In this document: in pieces, positions 9,101 to 15,689 of the stretch
Numbering within the stretch: position 1 is the stretch's first letter
Layout of the letters: every line of letters begins with the position of its first letter
Source: Marivita sp.
GTDB taxonomy: Bacteria > Pseudomonadota > Alphaproteobacteria > Rhodobacterales > Rhodobacteraceae
Length of the DNA: 41,082 nucleotides
NCBI RefSeq assembly: GCF_020055635.1
Contig: NZ_JAIPUT010000040.1
Coordinates: 1 to 41,082 of the forward strand
Reading direction: 5' to 3'
The notes under the pieces: generated by a model
Seen by the model: the letters and a program-made list of their open reading frames with translations, nothing else
The model's database searches: none
What the model was told of the DNA's origin: nothing
Made by a program: the position numbers and the translations under genes

Positions 9101-9862
9101 GCCTTTGGCGCCGCGCTGGGACTGATGTTCATCATCCTGCTGGCGCAGTTCAACAGCGTCTACAACGCCGTGCTGGTGCTTCTGGCTGTGGTTCTGTCGA
9201 CGACGGGGGTGTTGATCGGCATGCTGGTGATGGATCAGACCTTCAGCATCATCATGACCGGCACCGGCATCGTGGCCCTGGCGGGGATCGTGGTGAACAA
9301 CAACATTGTCCTGATCGACACCTACCAGGAATACGCGCGCTACATGCCGCGGATCGAGGCCATCGTACGCACCGCCGAGGACCGCATTCGACCGGTTCTG
9401 CTGACCACGATCACCACGATGGCGGGGCTTGCGCCGATGATGTTCGGCCTCAGCCTGGATTTCTTCGGCGGCGGCTATTCGGTCAACAGCCCGACCGCGC
9501 TGTGGTGGAAGCAACTGGCCACCGCCGTGGTGTTCGGGCTGGGCATCGCCACGGTTCTGACGCTGGTCTTCACGCCATCCATGCTTGCCCTGCGGGTGTG
9601 GTTCACGACCTACGCGCTGTGGGTTTTCCGCCTGCTGGCCCGCCTCGGCGGTGGTCGGGCCAGCCGCGCAGGCCGGGACTGGGCGCTCCAGCGCGCGGCG
9701 CGGAAGGTGACGTCTCCGACAATCCTGTGGGAGGATGACGGCCTGTCCGGAACCGAGTACGAGGACGGCGCATCGGGCGCGCCCCGGTTGGAGGATCTCA
9801 AGACCGTATTGCGCCGCAGACGGTCGGATGACAGCGAACCGCCGGTGCAGGCCGCGGAGTAA
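6098..9862 (+). CDS. RND family efflux permease, extra-long form
   Basis: A 1254-residue inner-membrane proton-driven exporter of the AcrB type; usual members have about 1030-1060 residues. TM1 is at about 14-31, followed by the porter-domain start GLPKEGEPDIEIP. TM4 holds GMLVDGAIVVVEYAD near 397-411, which keeps one of the two Asp residues of the proton relay, with Gly in the second place as in several non-AcrB RND branches. TM10 has VVNNNIVLID. The extra length comes from two additional hydrophobic segments between the two halves (about 510-530 and 548-568), further periplasmic sequence, and a hydrophilic tail of about 90 residues. Start ATG overlaps the adaptor stop. No outer-membrane channel gene follows. 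The substrate cannot be told from the sequence. Confidence 0.92.
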   Translation: MTGIVDWAAERARMVLAFIALSLAIGTFAYTGLPKEGEPDIEIPALFVSTVFPGISAADSETLLVKPMETELADLDGLKTMSGTAAEGYAGVALEFEFGWDKSQVMADVRDAMNKAQSKFPTGAEQYSINEINFSEFPIVIVNLTGPVPERTMARVAKDLQDRLETLDSVLEAGIAGNRDEMLEVVIDPLKLESYNVTASELISVVQNNNQLIAAGELRSDQGSFAVKIPSSFDDQRDVYDLPVKVNGDRVVTLGDLATINLTFEDRQGTARFNGEKTLALQVVKRKGFNLIDTADAVKAEVAAAEALWPPELQAAVTVGTSNDQSRIVDSMVRQLEGSVLTAIALVMIVVLAALGLRAALLVGFAIPTSFLLCFVFLSIMGVSISNIVMFGLILAVGMLVDGAIVVVEYADKRIKEGTGPMHAYVEAAKRMFWPVVSSTATTLCAFLPMLFWPGVPGEFMGMLPVTLIFVLSASLVVALVYLPVMGGVTGRFSRMLDRASQGLRARTSWLVRAALVPLVLGLLLIGALLLLDPGFLFPPIADGAAAHVPGIVLFLIGSILASIVLDAASISWKRTRVEGHRRRTLFGMFIKLIAGNPIMPIVAAAGVLAFVFSVFTYFGENNNGVEFFVESEPEQAIVYVRARGNLSLEEKDALVTRAERIVLAHPGVKNAFSFAGDGGLNTDASGAAVPKDTIGQVQLETIPWEDRADRPDLDGDLVLAELTEQLQTIPGVEIEILSQNRGPASGKPVHLRLKSDDWDTLLAATATARETFEATPGLTLIEDTLPLPGIDWQIDVDVEKAGRYGANVAVVGAMVQLVTRGILLDTMRVDSSDEEIEIRVRLPEEDRFLSTLDTLRVRTADGLVPLSNFITRKPVAKLAEINRVDQKRHFDVKADVLPGLSKVMVDGPGGPTTLVTLRERADGEITAPNGTRHALFASGAATAAEVTAALEDGARIVPVNANERIAELTTWLQTNPLPGVDWEWTGDQEEQAESQAFLGKAFGAALGLMFIILLAQFNSVYNAVLVLLAVVLSTTGVLIGMLVMDQTFSIIMTGTGIVALAGIVVNNNIVLIDTYQEYARYMPRIEAIVRTAEDRIRPVLLTTITTMAGLAPMMFGLSLDFFGGGYSVNSPTALWWKQLATAVVFGLGIATVLTLVFTPSMLALRVWFTTYALWVFRLLARLGGGRASRAGRDWALQRAARKVTSPTILWEDDGLSGTEYEDGASGAPRLEDLKTVLRRRRSDDSEPPVQAAE

Positions 9863-9952
9863 GCTGCTTCGAAGCAGCTTGGGTCAAGCGCGTTCGAACG
9901 CGCTTTTCACGCCGTTTCGAAACGGCGTCGCCAATGCCTTTCGAAAGGCATT
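9861..9952. repeat. Array of four different 20-bp perfect palindromes
   Basis: Four perfect inverted repeats of 20 bases follow one another: 9861-9880 (AAGCTGCTTCGAAGCAGCTT), 9886-9905 (AAGCGCGTTCGAACGCGCTT), 9909-9928 (ACGCCGTTTCGAAACGGCGT) and 9933-9952 (AATGCCTTTCGAAAGGCATT). All share the core TTCGAA, while the outer arms differ but are fully self-complementary. Centre spacings are 25, 23 and 24 bp. The first begins inside the TAA stop of the RND permease, and the last ends eleven bases before the stop of the convergent ABC transporter. As RNA each can fold into a stem of eight base pairs with a four-base loop; the second is followed by a short T tract (TTTT). A terminator or mRNA-end function is likely, but four units are more than termination needs. 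Confidence 0.8.
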
Positions 9953-9962
9953 CGCCCTCCCC

Positions 9963-11810
9963 TCAGGCCGCTTCCTCGTCCTGCATCTGCCGGTTCCACA
10001 GCGCGGCGTAGCGCCCCTGGCGGGCAAGCAGGTCGTCATGGGTGCCCTCTTCCATCACCCGCCCGTTTTCCAGCACCACGATCCGGTCGGCATCGGCGAT
10101 GGTCGACAGGCGGTGCGCGATGGTGATGACGGTGCGGCCTTCGCTTGCCAGCTTGAGCGCCCCCTGGATCGAGGACTCGGTCTCGGAATCAAGCGCCGAC
10201 GTCGCTTCGTCCAGAATGAGGATCGGCGGGTTCTTGAGCAGCGTGCGGGCAATGCCCACCCGCTGCTTTTCACCGCCCGACAGCTTGAGCCCGCGTTCAC
10301 CGACCATCGTGTCATAGCCTTCGGGCAGAGTGCTGATGAAATCGTGGATCTGGGCGGCGCGCGCGGCGGCGATGACCTCGTCCTGGGTGGCGTCGGCGCG
10401 GCCATAGGCGATGTTGTAGCGGATGGAATCGTTGAACAGCACCGTGTCCTGCGGCACCACGCCGATGGCGTCATGCAGGCTGTCCTGGGTCACGTCCCGC
10501 ACGTCCTGACCGTCGATGCGGACGGACCCGCCGCTGACGTCGTAGAACCGGAACAGCAGCCGCCCGATGGTGGATTTGCCCGACCCCGACGGACCGACAA
10601 GCGCCACGTTCTGCCCCGCCCCCACCTCGAGCGTGACACCCTTGAGGATCGGCCGCGCCGGATCGTAGCCGAACCTGACATCCTCGAACCGGACAACGCC
10701 GCGCGCGACCTGGAGATCGGGAGCGCCGGGCTTGTCGGACACTTCCTGCGGCTGTTCGAGCAGGTCGAACATTTCCCCCATGTCGACAAGGCTCTGGCGG
10801 ATCTCGCGGTAGACCGTGCCAAGAAAGTTGAGCGGCATGGTGATCTGGATCATGTAGGCGTTGACCATGACGAAATCGCCCGTGGTGAGCGTGCCGTTCT
10901 GGACGCCGAGCGCCGCCATCACCATGACGGTGATCAGACCCGCGGTGATGATCAGGCTCTGGCCGAAGTTCAGCATCGCCAGCGAGGTCGCGGTCTTGAT
11001 CGCGGCGCCTTCATAGGCGCGCATGGAACTGTCATAGCGCGCAGCCTCGCGGGATTCCGCGCCGAAATACTTGACGGTTTCGAAGTTCAGCAGGCTGTCG
11101 ATGGCCTTCTGGTTGGCATCGGTGTCCTGTTCGTTCATCTCGCGGCGCAGGCGGACGCGCCATTCGGTGACCTTGAAAGTGAACCAGACGTAGATGACGA
11201 TCGTGATCATCACGATGATCATGTACCAGGCATCCAGCAGGAACCACAAAAATCCCATCACCAGCAGCAGTTCGAGGATCAGCGGCCCGACGCTGAACAG
11301 CATGAACCGCAAGAGGAAGTCGACGCCCTTCACACCGCGCTCGATGATGCGGCTGAGACCGCCGGTCTTGCGGGTGATGTGATAGCGCAGCGACAGCTGG
11401 TGGATGTGCGAGAAGGTCTCGAGCGCCAGCATCCGCAGCGCCCTCTGCCCGACCTTGGCAAAGACGCCGTCGCGCAATTGCTGGAACCCCACGTTCATCA
11501 GCCGTGCCACGCCATAGGCCAGCGTCAGGCCTACCCCGCCCAGCAACAGGTCGGGCAGTTCGCCGCTCAGCGCGTCCACCGCGCGACCGAAGAGCAGCGG
11601 CGCCATCACGTTGACCAGCTTTGCCGCGATCAGACAGACAATCGCAATCACCACGCGGCGTTTGACCCAGGGCATGTTGTCAGGCCACAGATACGGGCCG
11701 ACCTTGCGGATGGTCCTCAGACCCGAGCGGCGCTCGTCCGCTGCGATATCTGCGTCGGTTCTGGTATCGGCTGGCATGGATTGATCGGCTTTCGTTCTGT
11801 CTCGAGCCAC
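9963..11810 (-). CDS. Atm1-type ABC transporter (fused permease and ATPase)
   Basis: A 615-residue half-transporter with a hydrophilic N-terminus, six transmembrane helices over about 45-330 and an ATPase domain. Walker A GPSGSGKST is near 408, the signature LSGGEKQR near 508, Walker B ILILDEATSALD near 530, and the switch His follows in TIAHRLSTI. The motif NFETVKYFGAE in the membrane domain, and overall resemblance, place it with the Atm1/ABCB7 group, which exports glutathione-linked sulfur species or metal-glutathione conjugates across the inner membrane. It would act as a homodimer. The gene ends next to the four-palindrome array, and the HerA-like ATPase gene lies 34 bases upstream in the same direction. 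Confidence 0.9.
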   Translation of the reverse strand: MARDRTKADQSMPADTRTDADIAADERRSGLRTIRKVGPYLWPDNMPWVKRRVVIAIVCLIAAKLVNVMAPLLFGRAVDALSGELPDLLLGGVGLTLAYGVARLMNVGFQQLRDGVFAKVGQRALRMLALETFSHIHQLSLRYHITRKTGGLSRIIERGVKGVDFLLRFMLFSVGPLILELLLVMGFLWFLLDAWYMIIVMITIVIYVWFTFKVTEWRVRLRREMNEQDTDANQKAIDSLLNFETVKYFGAESREAARYDSSMRAYEGAAIKTATSLAMLNFGQSLIITAGLITVMVMAALGVQNGTLTTGDFVMVNAYMIQITMPLNFLGTVYREIRQSLVDMGEMFDLLEQPQEVSDKPGAPDLQVARGVVRFEDVRFGYDPARPILKGVTLEVGAGQNVALVGPSGSGKSTIGRLLFRFYDVSGGSVRIDGQDVRDVTQDSLHDAIGVVPQDTVLFNDSIRYNIAYGRADATQDEVIAAARAAQIHDFISTLPEGYDTMVGERGLKLSGGEKQRVGIARTLLKNPPILILDEATSALDSETESSIQGALKLASEGRTVITIAHRLSTIADADRIVVLENGRVMEEGTHDDLLARQGRYAALWNRQMQDEEAA

Positions 11811-11844
11811 TCACTTAGCCCGCGCATGGCAAAAGAACCAGTGC

Positions 11845-13401
11845 TCAGCGTCCCCGGAACAGGCCTCCGAGGATGCCGCGTACGATCCGGCGGCCGGTCG
11901 TGCCCTTGAGCTCCTTCACCACGACCTGTGCGATCGCGCCGCCGATGCTGTCGGTAGTGCGGCTCCGGCGGGCGGGTTGCGAGGTCGAACGCCCGACGCG
12001 TGTGCCAGTGTAGCGGCGCCCAGCAGTGTATTCGCGCATCGCCGCATCGAGGTCGGTTTCCTGCTGTTCCGCCTTCTGGGCCTCTTCGGCAGCCTGCCTG
12101 GCCCGCTCGGCCAGGATTTCGAAGGCGGAGTTGCGGTCGAGCGTCCTTGTGTACTTTTCGCTCAGATCGCTTGCCCCCATGATGCCGCCGCGTTCTGCCG
12201 GCGTGATCGGACCCAGCTGCGACGAGGGCGGCCGGATCAGCGTGCGTTCGACCCTGCCGGGGATGCCCTTGCGCTCCAGCATGGAGGTGACCGCCTCGCC
12301 AACGCCGACCTCGCGGATCGCCTGTTCGGTGTCGAAGACGGGGTTCTCGCGGTAGGTTTCGGCAGCCATCCGCAACGCCTTGCGGTCGCGGGCGGTAAAG
12401 GCGCGCAGCGCATGCTGCACCCGGTTGCCCAGCTGGCCGAGGATGTCCTCGGGAATGTCATCGGGGTTCTGGGTGATGAAATACACCCCGACCCCCTTGG
12501 AGCGGATCAGGCGCGCCACCTGTTCCACCTTGTCCACCAGCGCCTTGGGCGCGTCGTCGAACAGCAGATGCGCCTCGTCGAAGAAGAACACCAGCCCGGG
12601 TTTGTCCGGGTCGCCCACCTCGGGCAGCTCCTCGAAGAGTTCCGAGAGGAGCCACAGCAGGAAGGTCGCGTAAAGCCGGGGCGCGCCCATCAGCTTGTCG
12701 GCCGCAAGGATGTTGATCTGTCCCAGCCCATCGGCATCGGTGCGCATGAGGTCGCGCAGATCAAGCGCCGGCTCGCCGAAGAAATCCGCCGCACCCTGGT
12801 TTTCCAGCACCAGAAGCCGCCGCTGGATCGCGCCCACCGACTGGACCGCGATATTGCCGTAGCGCAGCGAAACGCTGTCCCGGTTCTCGCCCAGCCAGAC
12901 CAGCATCGATTGCAGGTCCTTCAGGTCGAGAAGCGGCAGCCCCTCTTCGTCGGCGACCCGGAAGGCGATGTTGAGGATGCCTTCCTGCGCCTCGGACAGT
13001 TCCAGCAGCCGCGAGATCAGCAGCGGCCCCATCTCGGCCACCGTGGTGCGGACCGGGTGGCCCTGCTTGCCGAAGAGATCCCAGAACGTGACGGGAAAGC
13101 CCCGGTAGGTGTAGTCGTCGAAACCGATGGTCTGCGCGCGGTCCGTGAATGGCTGGTGCAGCTTGAAATCGGCGCTGCCGGGCTTGGCGAGGCCGGACAG
13201 GTCGCCTTTGACATCAGACAGGAACACAGGAACGCCCTGCGCCGCGAACCCTTCGGCGAGGATCTGCAACGTCACGGTCTTGCCGGTGCCCGTCGCGCCG
13301 GCGATCAGCCCGTGCCGGTTGGCGTAATCCAGTCGCAACCATTGCTTGACGCCGTAGCCGTCACCGCCGCCGCCAACAAAGACACCGTTTTCCATGCGCA
13401 T
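11845..13401 (-). CDS. HerA-like helicase domain ATPase (DUF853/YjgR family)
   Basis: A 518-residue protein with an FtsK/HerA-type ATPase fold: Walker A GATGTGKT at 35-42, Walker B LVFFFDEAHLLF near 265-276, and the arginine-rich region QHALRAFTARDRKALRMAAE downstream. This is the YjgR/DUF853 group, predicted to form hexameric DNA-translocating ATPases; its physiological role is poorly known. No nuclease partner such as NurA is next to it, so there is no sign of a HerA-based defence operon here. The C-terminus is low-complexity and basic (TRVGRSTSQPARRSRTT) and ends GILGGLFRGR. It is transcribed with the Atm1-like gene 34 bases downstream. Confidence 0.88.
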   Translation of the reverse strand: MRMENGVFVGGGGDGYGVKQWLRLDYANRHGLIAGATGTGKTVTLQILAEGFAAQGVPVFLSDVKGDLSGLAKPGSADFKLHQPFTDRAQTIGFDDYTYRGFPVTFWDLFGKQGHPVRTTVAEMGPLLISRLLELSEAQEGILNIAFRVADEEGLPLLDLKDLQSMLVWLGENRDSVSLRYGNIAVQSVGAIQRRLLVLENQGAADFFGEPALDLRDLMRTDADGLGQINILAADKLMGAPRLYATFLLWLLSELFEELPEVGDPDKPGLVFFFDEAHLLFDDAPKALVDKVEQVARLIRSKGVGVYFITQNPDDIPEDILGQLGNRVQHALRAFTARDRKALRMAAETYRENPVFDTEQAIREVGVGEAVTSMLERKGIPGRVERTLIRPPSSQLGPITPAERGGIMGASDLSEKYTRTLDRNSAFEILAERARQAAEEAQKAEQQETDLDAAMREYTAGRRYTGTRVGRSTSQPARRSRTTDSIGGAIAQVVVKELKGTTGRRIVRGILGGLFRGR

Positions 13402-13443
13402 CCTCTCGGTTCTGCATTCAGGTGTCGAACATACAATCTTAAC

Positions 13444-13547
13444 CTTTTGCCGCCAGTGTATTTTTTGCCCGAACCCTTTCGATCCGTATGCGGTTCGGGC
13501 ATTCCTCCCTGTTGAACTGGCCGCGCTGATGGGCGCGGCCTTTTTTG
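13444..13547 (+). ncRNA. Candidate small RNA 1 with exposed CCUCCC segment
   Basis: No protein gene reads into the strong terminator at 13519-13546, so a short plus-strand transcript is implied. Upstream of it lies a perfect 9-bp stem, GCCCGAACC (13467-13475) with GGTTCGGGC (13492-13500). Between the two hairpins the linker 13501-13518 contains ATTCCTCCCTG, which is complementary to Shine-Dalgarno sequences. A TACAAT -10-like element at 13432-13437 would start transcription near 13444, but its -35 (TTCTGC at 13410) is weak. A hairpin, a C-rich linker and a terminator are the usual build of alphaproteobacterial base-pairing small RNAs. I cannot match it to a named family. Confidence 0.42.
13519..13546 (+). 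terminator. Strong intrinsic terminator (plus strand)
   Basis: GGCCGCGC (13519-13526), a six-base loop, GCGCGGCC (13533-13540), then six T residues. It points along the plus strand, while the HerA-like gene to its left is on the minus strand, so it ends no known gene. Confidence 0.8.
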
Positions 13548-13572
13548 TGATTTAAGGATTGAATTTTGCCTG

Positions 13573-13601
13573 TTGACGGTATGGATTTCATTTCGTAGCG
13601 T
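13573..13601 (+). promoter_or_regulatory. Possible promoter for candidate small RNA 2
   Basis: TTGACG (13573-13578, five of six) and TAGCGT (13596-13601, three of six) are separated by 17 bases. The predicted start near 13608 lies between two plus-strand terminators. The weak -10 keeps the confidence low. Confidence 0.35.
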
Positions 13602-13607
13602 CACGGC

Positions 13608-13676
13608 AATAATAGTCGGCCGGTCCGACAGGGAGCAAATCGGGGAGATGCGGAAACGCATCTTCCCTTTTCTTTT
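13608..13676 (+). ncRNA. Candidate small RNA 2, two-hairpin transcript of about 70 bases
   Basis: Bounded by a TTGACG-N17-TAGCGT promoter candidate and a very stable terminator. Inside are a small hairpin GTCGG-CCGGT-CCGAC (13615-13629), an unpaired purine-rich linker (AGGGAGCAAATC) and the terminator stem. No start codon with a ribosome binding site lies within, and the next gene begins 180 bases after the terminator. It could be a trans-acting small RNA, or the attenuated leader of a longer transcript toward the ialB-like gene. Family not recognised. Confidence 0.42.
13642..13676 (+). terminator. Strong intrinsic terminator with GAAA tetraloop
   Basis: GGGGAGATGCG (13642-13652), GAAA tetraloop, CGCATCTTCCC (13657-13667): an 11-bp stem with one G-U pair, then TTTTCTTTT. 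It is a textbook terminator on the plus strand, yet no gene lies upstream of it on that strand for more than 3.7 kb apart from the first candidate small RNA. Confidence 0.8.
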
Positions 13677-13855
13677 CAGGGCATTCGCTGCCACGCGTAA
13701 GGTGATGGATCATCCTGGCCCGGCGCGCTCGGCCGCTTGATGATCTGCAAGATTCCGCCGCCCCTGCGGTAAAACCCTTGCGTTTAGCACTGACACTCCG
13801 CGCCACGCATGTTAACGCATGCTCAAATATGACCCGACGTTTCGGAGAGGACTTC

Positions 13856-14491
13856 ATGACCAAATCGCTGTTTCTTCTGACCACCCTGGCAAGCTTTGCC
13901 TTGGCGGGCTTTGCCACCGCGCAAGAGACCACACAGACCGAAGAGGCGCCAGCCGCCGAGGCGCCGGCAGCCGGTGCCGACCTGTCGGTGCTGGATACCG
14001 GTGAGCCGGTGAACGACGCGGCCTCGGACGACAACACCTATGTGAAATCGACCCATGGCGATTGGGCGGTGCAGTGCCTGCGCGTCGAGGAAGGCGAACC
14101 CGAGCCGTGCCAGATGTACCAGCTTCTCCAGGATCAGAACGGCGGCAACGTTGCCGAGGTCAGCATCTTTCGTCTGAACAATGGCGGTCAGGTCGTGGCC
14201 GGCGGAACCTTCGTGGTGCCGCTCGAGACCCTACTGACGGAAAAGCTCAACGTGCGGGTCGATTCCGGTCAGGCCAAGCGCTATGACTATTCGTTCTGCA
14301 CTCAGGTCGGATGTTACGCCCGCGTCGGCTTCACCGACGAAGACGTCACCGCGTTTCGTCGCGGCAGCGCCGCCAATGTCACCATCGTGCCTGCCCTTGC
14401 CCCCGACCAGCGGGTGACCGTGACGATGTCGCTGTCTGGCTTCACCGCCGCCTATGAAGAGATCTCGGCGCTCGAGCAGCAGGGCGAATAA
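13856..14491 (+). CDS. Invasion associated locus B (IalB) family periplasmic protein
   Basis: A 211-residue protein from ATG 13856, which has GGAGAGG five bases upstream; the longer open frame from 13778 lacks a ribosome binding site. Residues 1-23 are a signal peptide (MTKSLFLLTTLASFALAGFA, then TAQ). An acidic, Ala-rich spacer (EEAPAAEAPAAG) follows, and then the IalB domain begins with THGDWAVQC. Four Cys residues in two pairs (VQCLRVEEGEPEPCQ and SFCTQVGCYAR) are placed as in other family members and may form disulfides. IalB was named in Bartonella for its link with erythrocyte invasion, but homologues are common in free-living alphaproteobacteria, where the role is unknown; nothing here suggests a pathogen. 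Confidence 0.9.
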   Translation: MTKSLFLLTTLASFALAGFATAQETTQTEEAPAAEAPAAGADLSVLDTGEPVNDAASDDNTYVKSTHGDWAVQCLRVEEGEPEPCQMYQLLQDQNGGNVAEVSIFRLNNGGQVVAGGTFVVPLETLLTEKLNVRVDSGQAKRYDYSFCTQVGCYARVGFTDEDVTAFRRGSAANVTIVPALAPDQRVTVTMSLSGFTAAYEEISALEQQGE

Positions 14492-14512
14492 ACCCACTTC
14501 CGACAGCATGTG

Positions 14513-14548
14513 ACGGGGGGGCGGATCAGGAGGTCCGGCCCCCGTTTT
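14513..14548 (+). terminator. Terminator of the IalB-family gene, overlapping the lpxB 3' end
   Basis: ACGGGGG (14513-14519) pairs with CCCCCGT (14539-14545), and inside it CGGA (14522-14525) pairs with TCCG (14534-14537); TTTT follows to 14548. The stem starts 21 bases after the IalB-family stop and runs about 20 bases into the end of the convergent lpxB gene. Confidence 0.6.
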
Positions 14549-15689
14549 CGTTCAGGCCGTCGAGAACCGCGCGCGCGGCGCGCGCGCCGGGCGGCACCCC
14601 GCCCTTTCCCAGACGCGCCATCGTCAGGGCCATCGCGTCGATCTGCGCCGTCGGGTGATCAAGAGTTTCGATCATCGTCGCGGTGATCGCGTCGGGCTGA
14701 CACGCCGCCCCGATGAATTCCGGCACCACGCGGGTCTCCGACACAAGGTTCACCAGCGTGACCGTGTCGACCCGCAAAAGTCGCCCGATCACCTGTCGCG
14801 ACAGCCAGTTCATGTCATAGGCGATCACCATCGGGGTTCCGGCCGCCGCCAGTTCCAGCGAAACGGTGCCCGACGCCGCAAGTGCGACATCCGCCGTTGC
14901 GAAGGCCGCGCGCTTTGCTGCCGCGCCGTCTTCGGCCGGGTTCACGATCACAAGCGGCACCGGCCAGTCCCTGACCGCGTCACGGATTTGCGCCGCCAGA
15001 TTGGGCGCGGCGGGCAGCACGAAGGCAAGGTCGGGTCGCTGGTGGTGCAGCCGGGTCGCCACCTCGCGGAAGATCGGCAGCAACCGGGTGACTTCGCTAC
15101 GCCGCGATCCGGGCAGGATCAGCGCAATCGGCACATCCTCGAACCCGTGCCGTTGACGGAAATCCTTTGCCTCGGCTTGTGTCGCCACCGGGTCGGTGAC
15201 CACCGGATGGCCGACGAAATCGCAGCGCATACCGGCGGCTTCCATGTAGGGCGGCTCGAACGGCAGAAGCGCCAGCACCTGGTCGATATGCGCGGCCATC
15301 TTGCGGGCGCGCCCGGGACGCCAGGCCCACACAGTAGGGGCCACGTAATGCACGGTCCTGATGGTGCTCCTGGCCTTGACCTCTTTCGCCACGCGCAGCC
15401 CGAATTCCGGCAGGTCGATGGTGATCAACACGTCCGGTTTCGCGGTCAGCACCGCCTCGGCCGTTTCGCGGATGCGCGCCTTGAGCTGGCGGTATTGCGA
15501 CAGGATCTCGGTGATCCCCATGATCGAGATCTCGTCCATCGGAAACAGGCTCTGCAGCCCTTCGGCGATCATCCTGTCGCCGCCGACCCCGTGAAATGTC
15601 ACATCGGGCACCTGGGCGCGCAGCCCCGCCATAAGGGCCGCGCCAAGCTTGTCGCCCGAGGCTTCCCCTGCCACGACGAAGACCTTCAT
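14526..15689 (-). CDS. lpxB: Lipid-A-disaccharide synthase
   Basis: A 387-residue glycosyltransferase (GT19) that joins UDP-2,3-diacylglucosamine and lipid X to form lipid A disaccharide at the inner membrane. It starts MKVFVVAGEASGDKLGAALM, and the GEASGD motif is diagnostic for LpxB. HYVAPTVWAWRPGRA and GHPVVTD are other family blocks. The start at 15689 overlaps the stop of lpxI (ATGA), which shows the frame is not the longer open one that extends upstream. It is the last gene of the envelope cluster, convergent with the IalB-family gene, whose terminator reaches into its end. Confidence 0.96.
   Translation of the reverse strand: MKVFVVAGEASGDKLGAALMAGLRAQVPDVTFHGVGGDRMIAEGLQSLFPMDEISIMGITEILSQYRQLKARIRETAEAVLTAKPDVLITIDLPEFGLRVAKEVKARSTIRTVHYVAPTVWAWRPGRARKMAAHIDQVLALLPFEPPYMEAAGMRCDFVGHPVVTDPVATQAEAKDFRQRHGFEDVPIALILPGSRRSEVTRLLPIFREVATRLHHQRPDLAFVLPAAPNLAAQIRDAVRDWPVPLVIVNPAEDGAAAKRAAFATADVALAASGTVSLELAAAGTPMVIAYDMNWLSRQVIGRLLRVDTVTLVNLVSETRVVPEFIGAACQPDAITATMIETLDHPTAQIDAMALTMARLGKGGVPPGARAARAVLDGLNENGGRTS

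Noticed and set aside
5939-9514. A 1191-codon open frame on the minus strand opposite the RND permease
   Set aside because: High-GC codon bias on the plus strand leaves the opposite strand open. The predicted protein is His-, Gln- and Arg-rich without known domains, and the plus-strand frame has clear RND motifs.
11845-13401. HerA-like ATPase as part of a phage-defence operon
   Set aside because: The protein belongs to the DUF853/YjgR group and has no NurA, Sir2 or other effector gene next to it; the neighbour is a housekeeping-type ABC exporter.
13491-13530. 13-codon leader peptide within candidate small RNA 1
   Set aside because: The ATG at about 13489 lies inside the hairpin loop without a ribosome site, and there is no run of regulatory codons.
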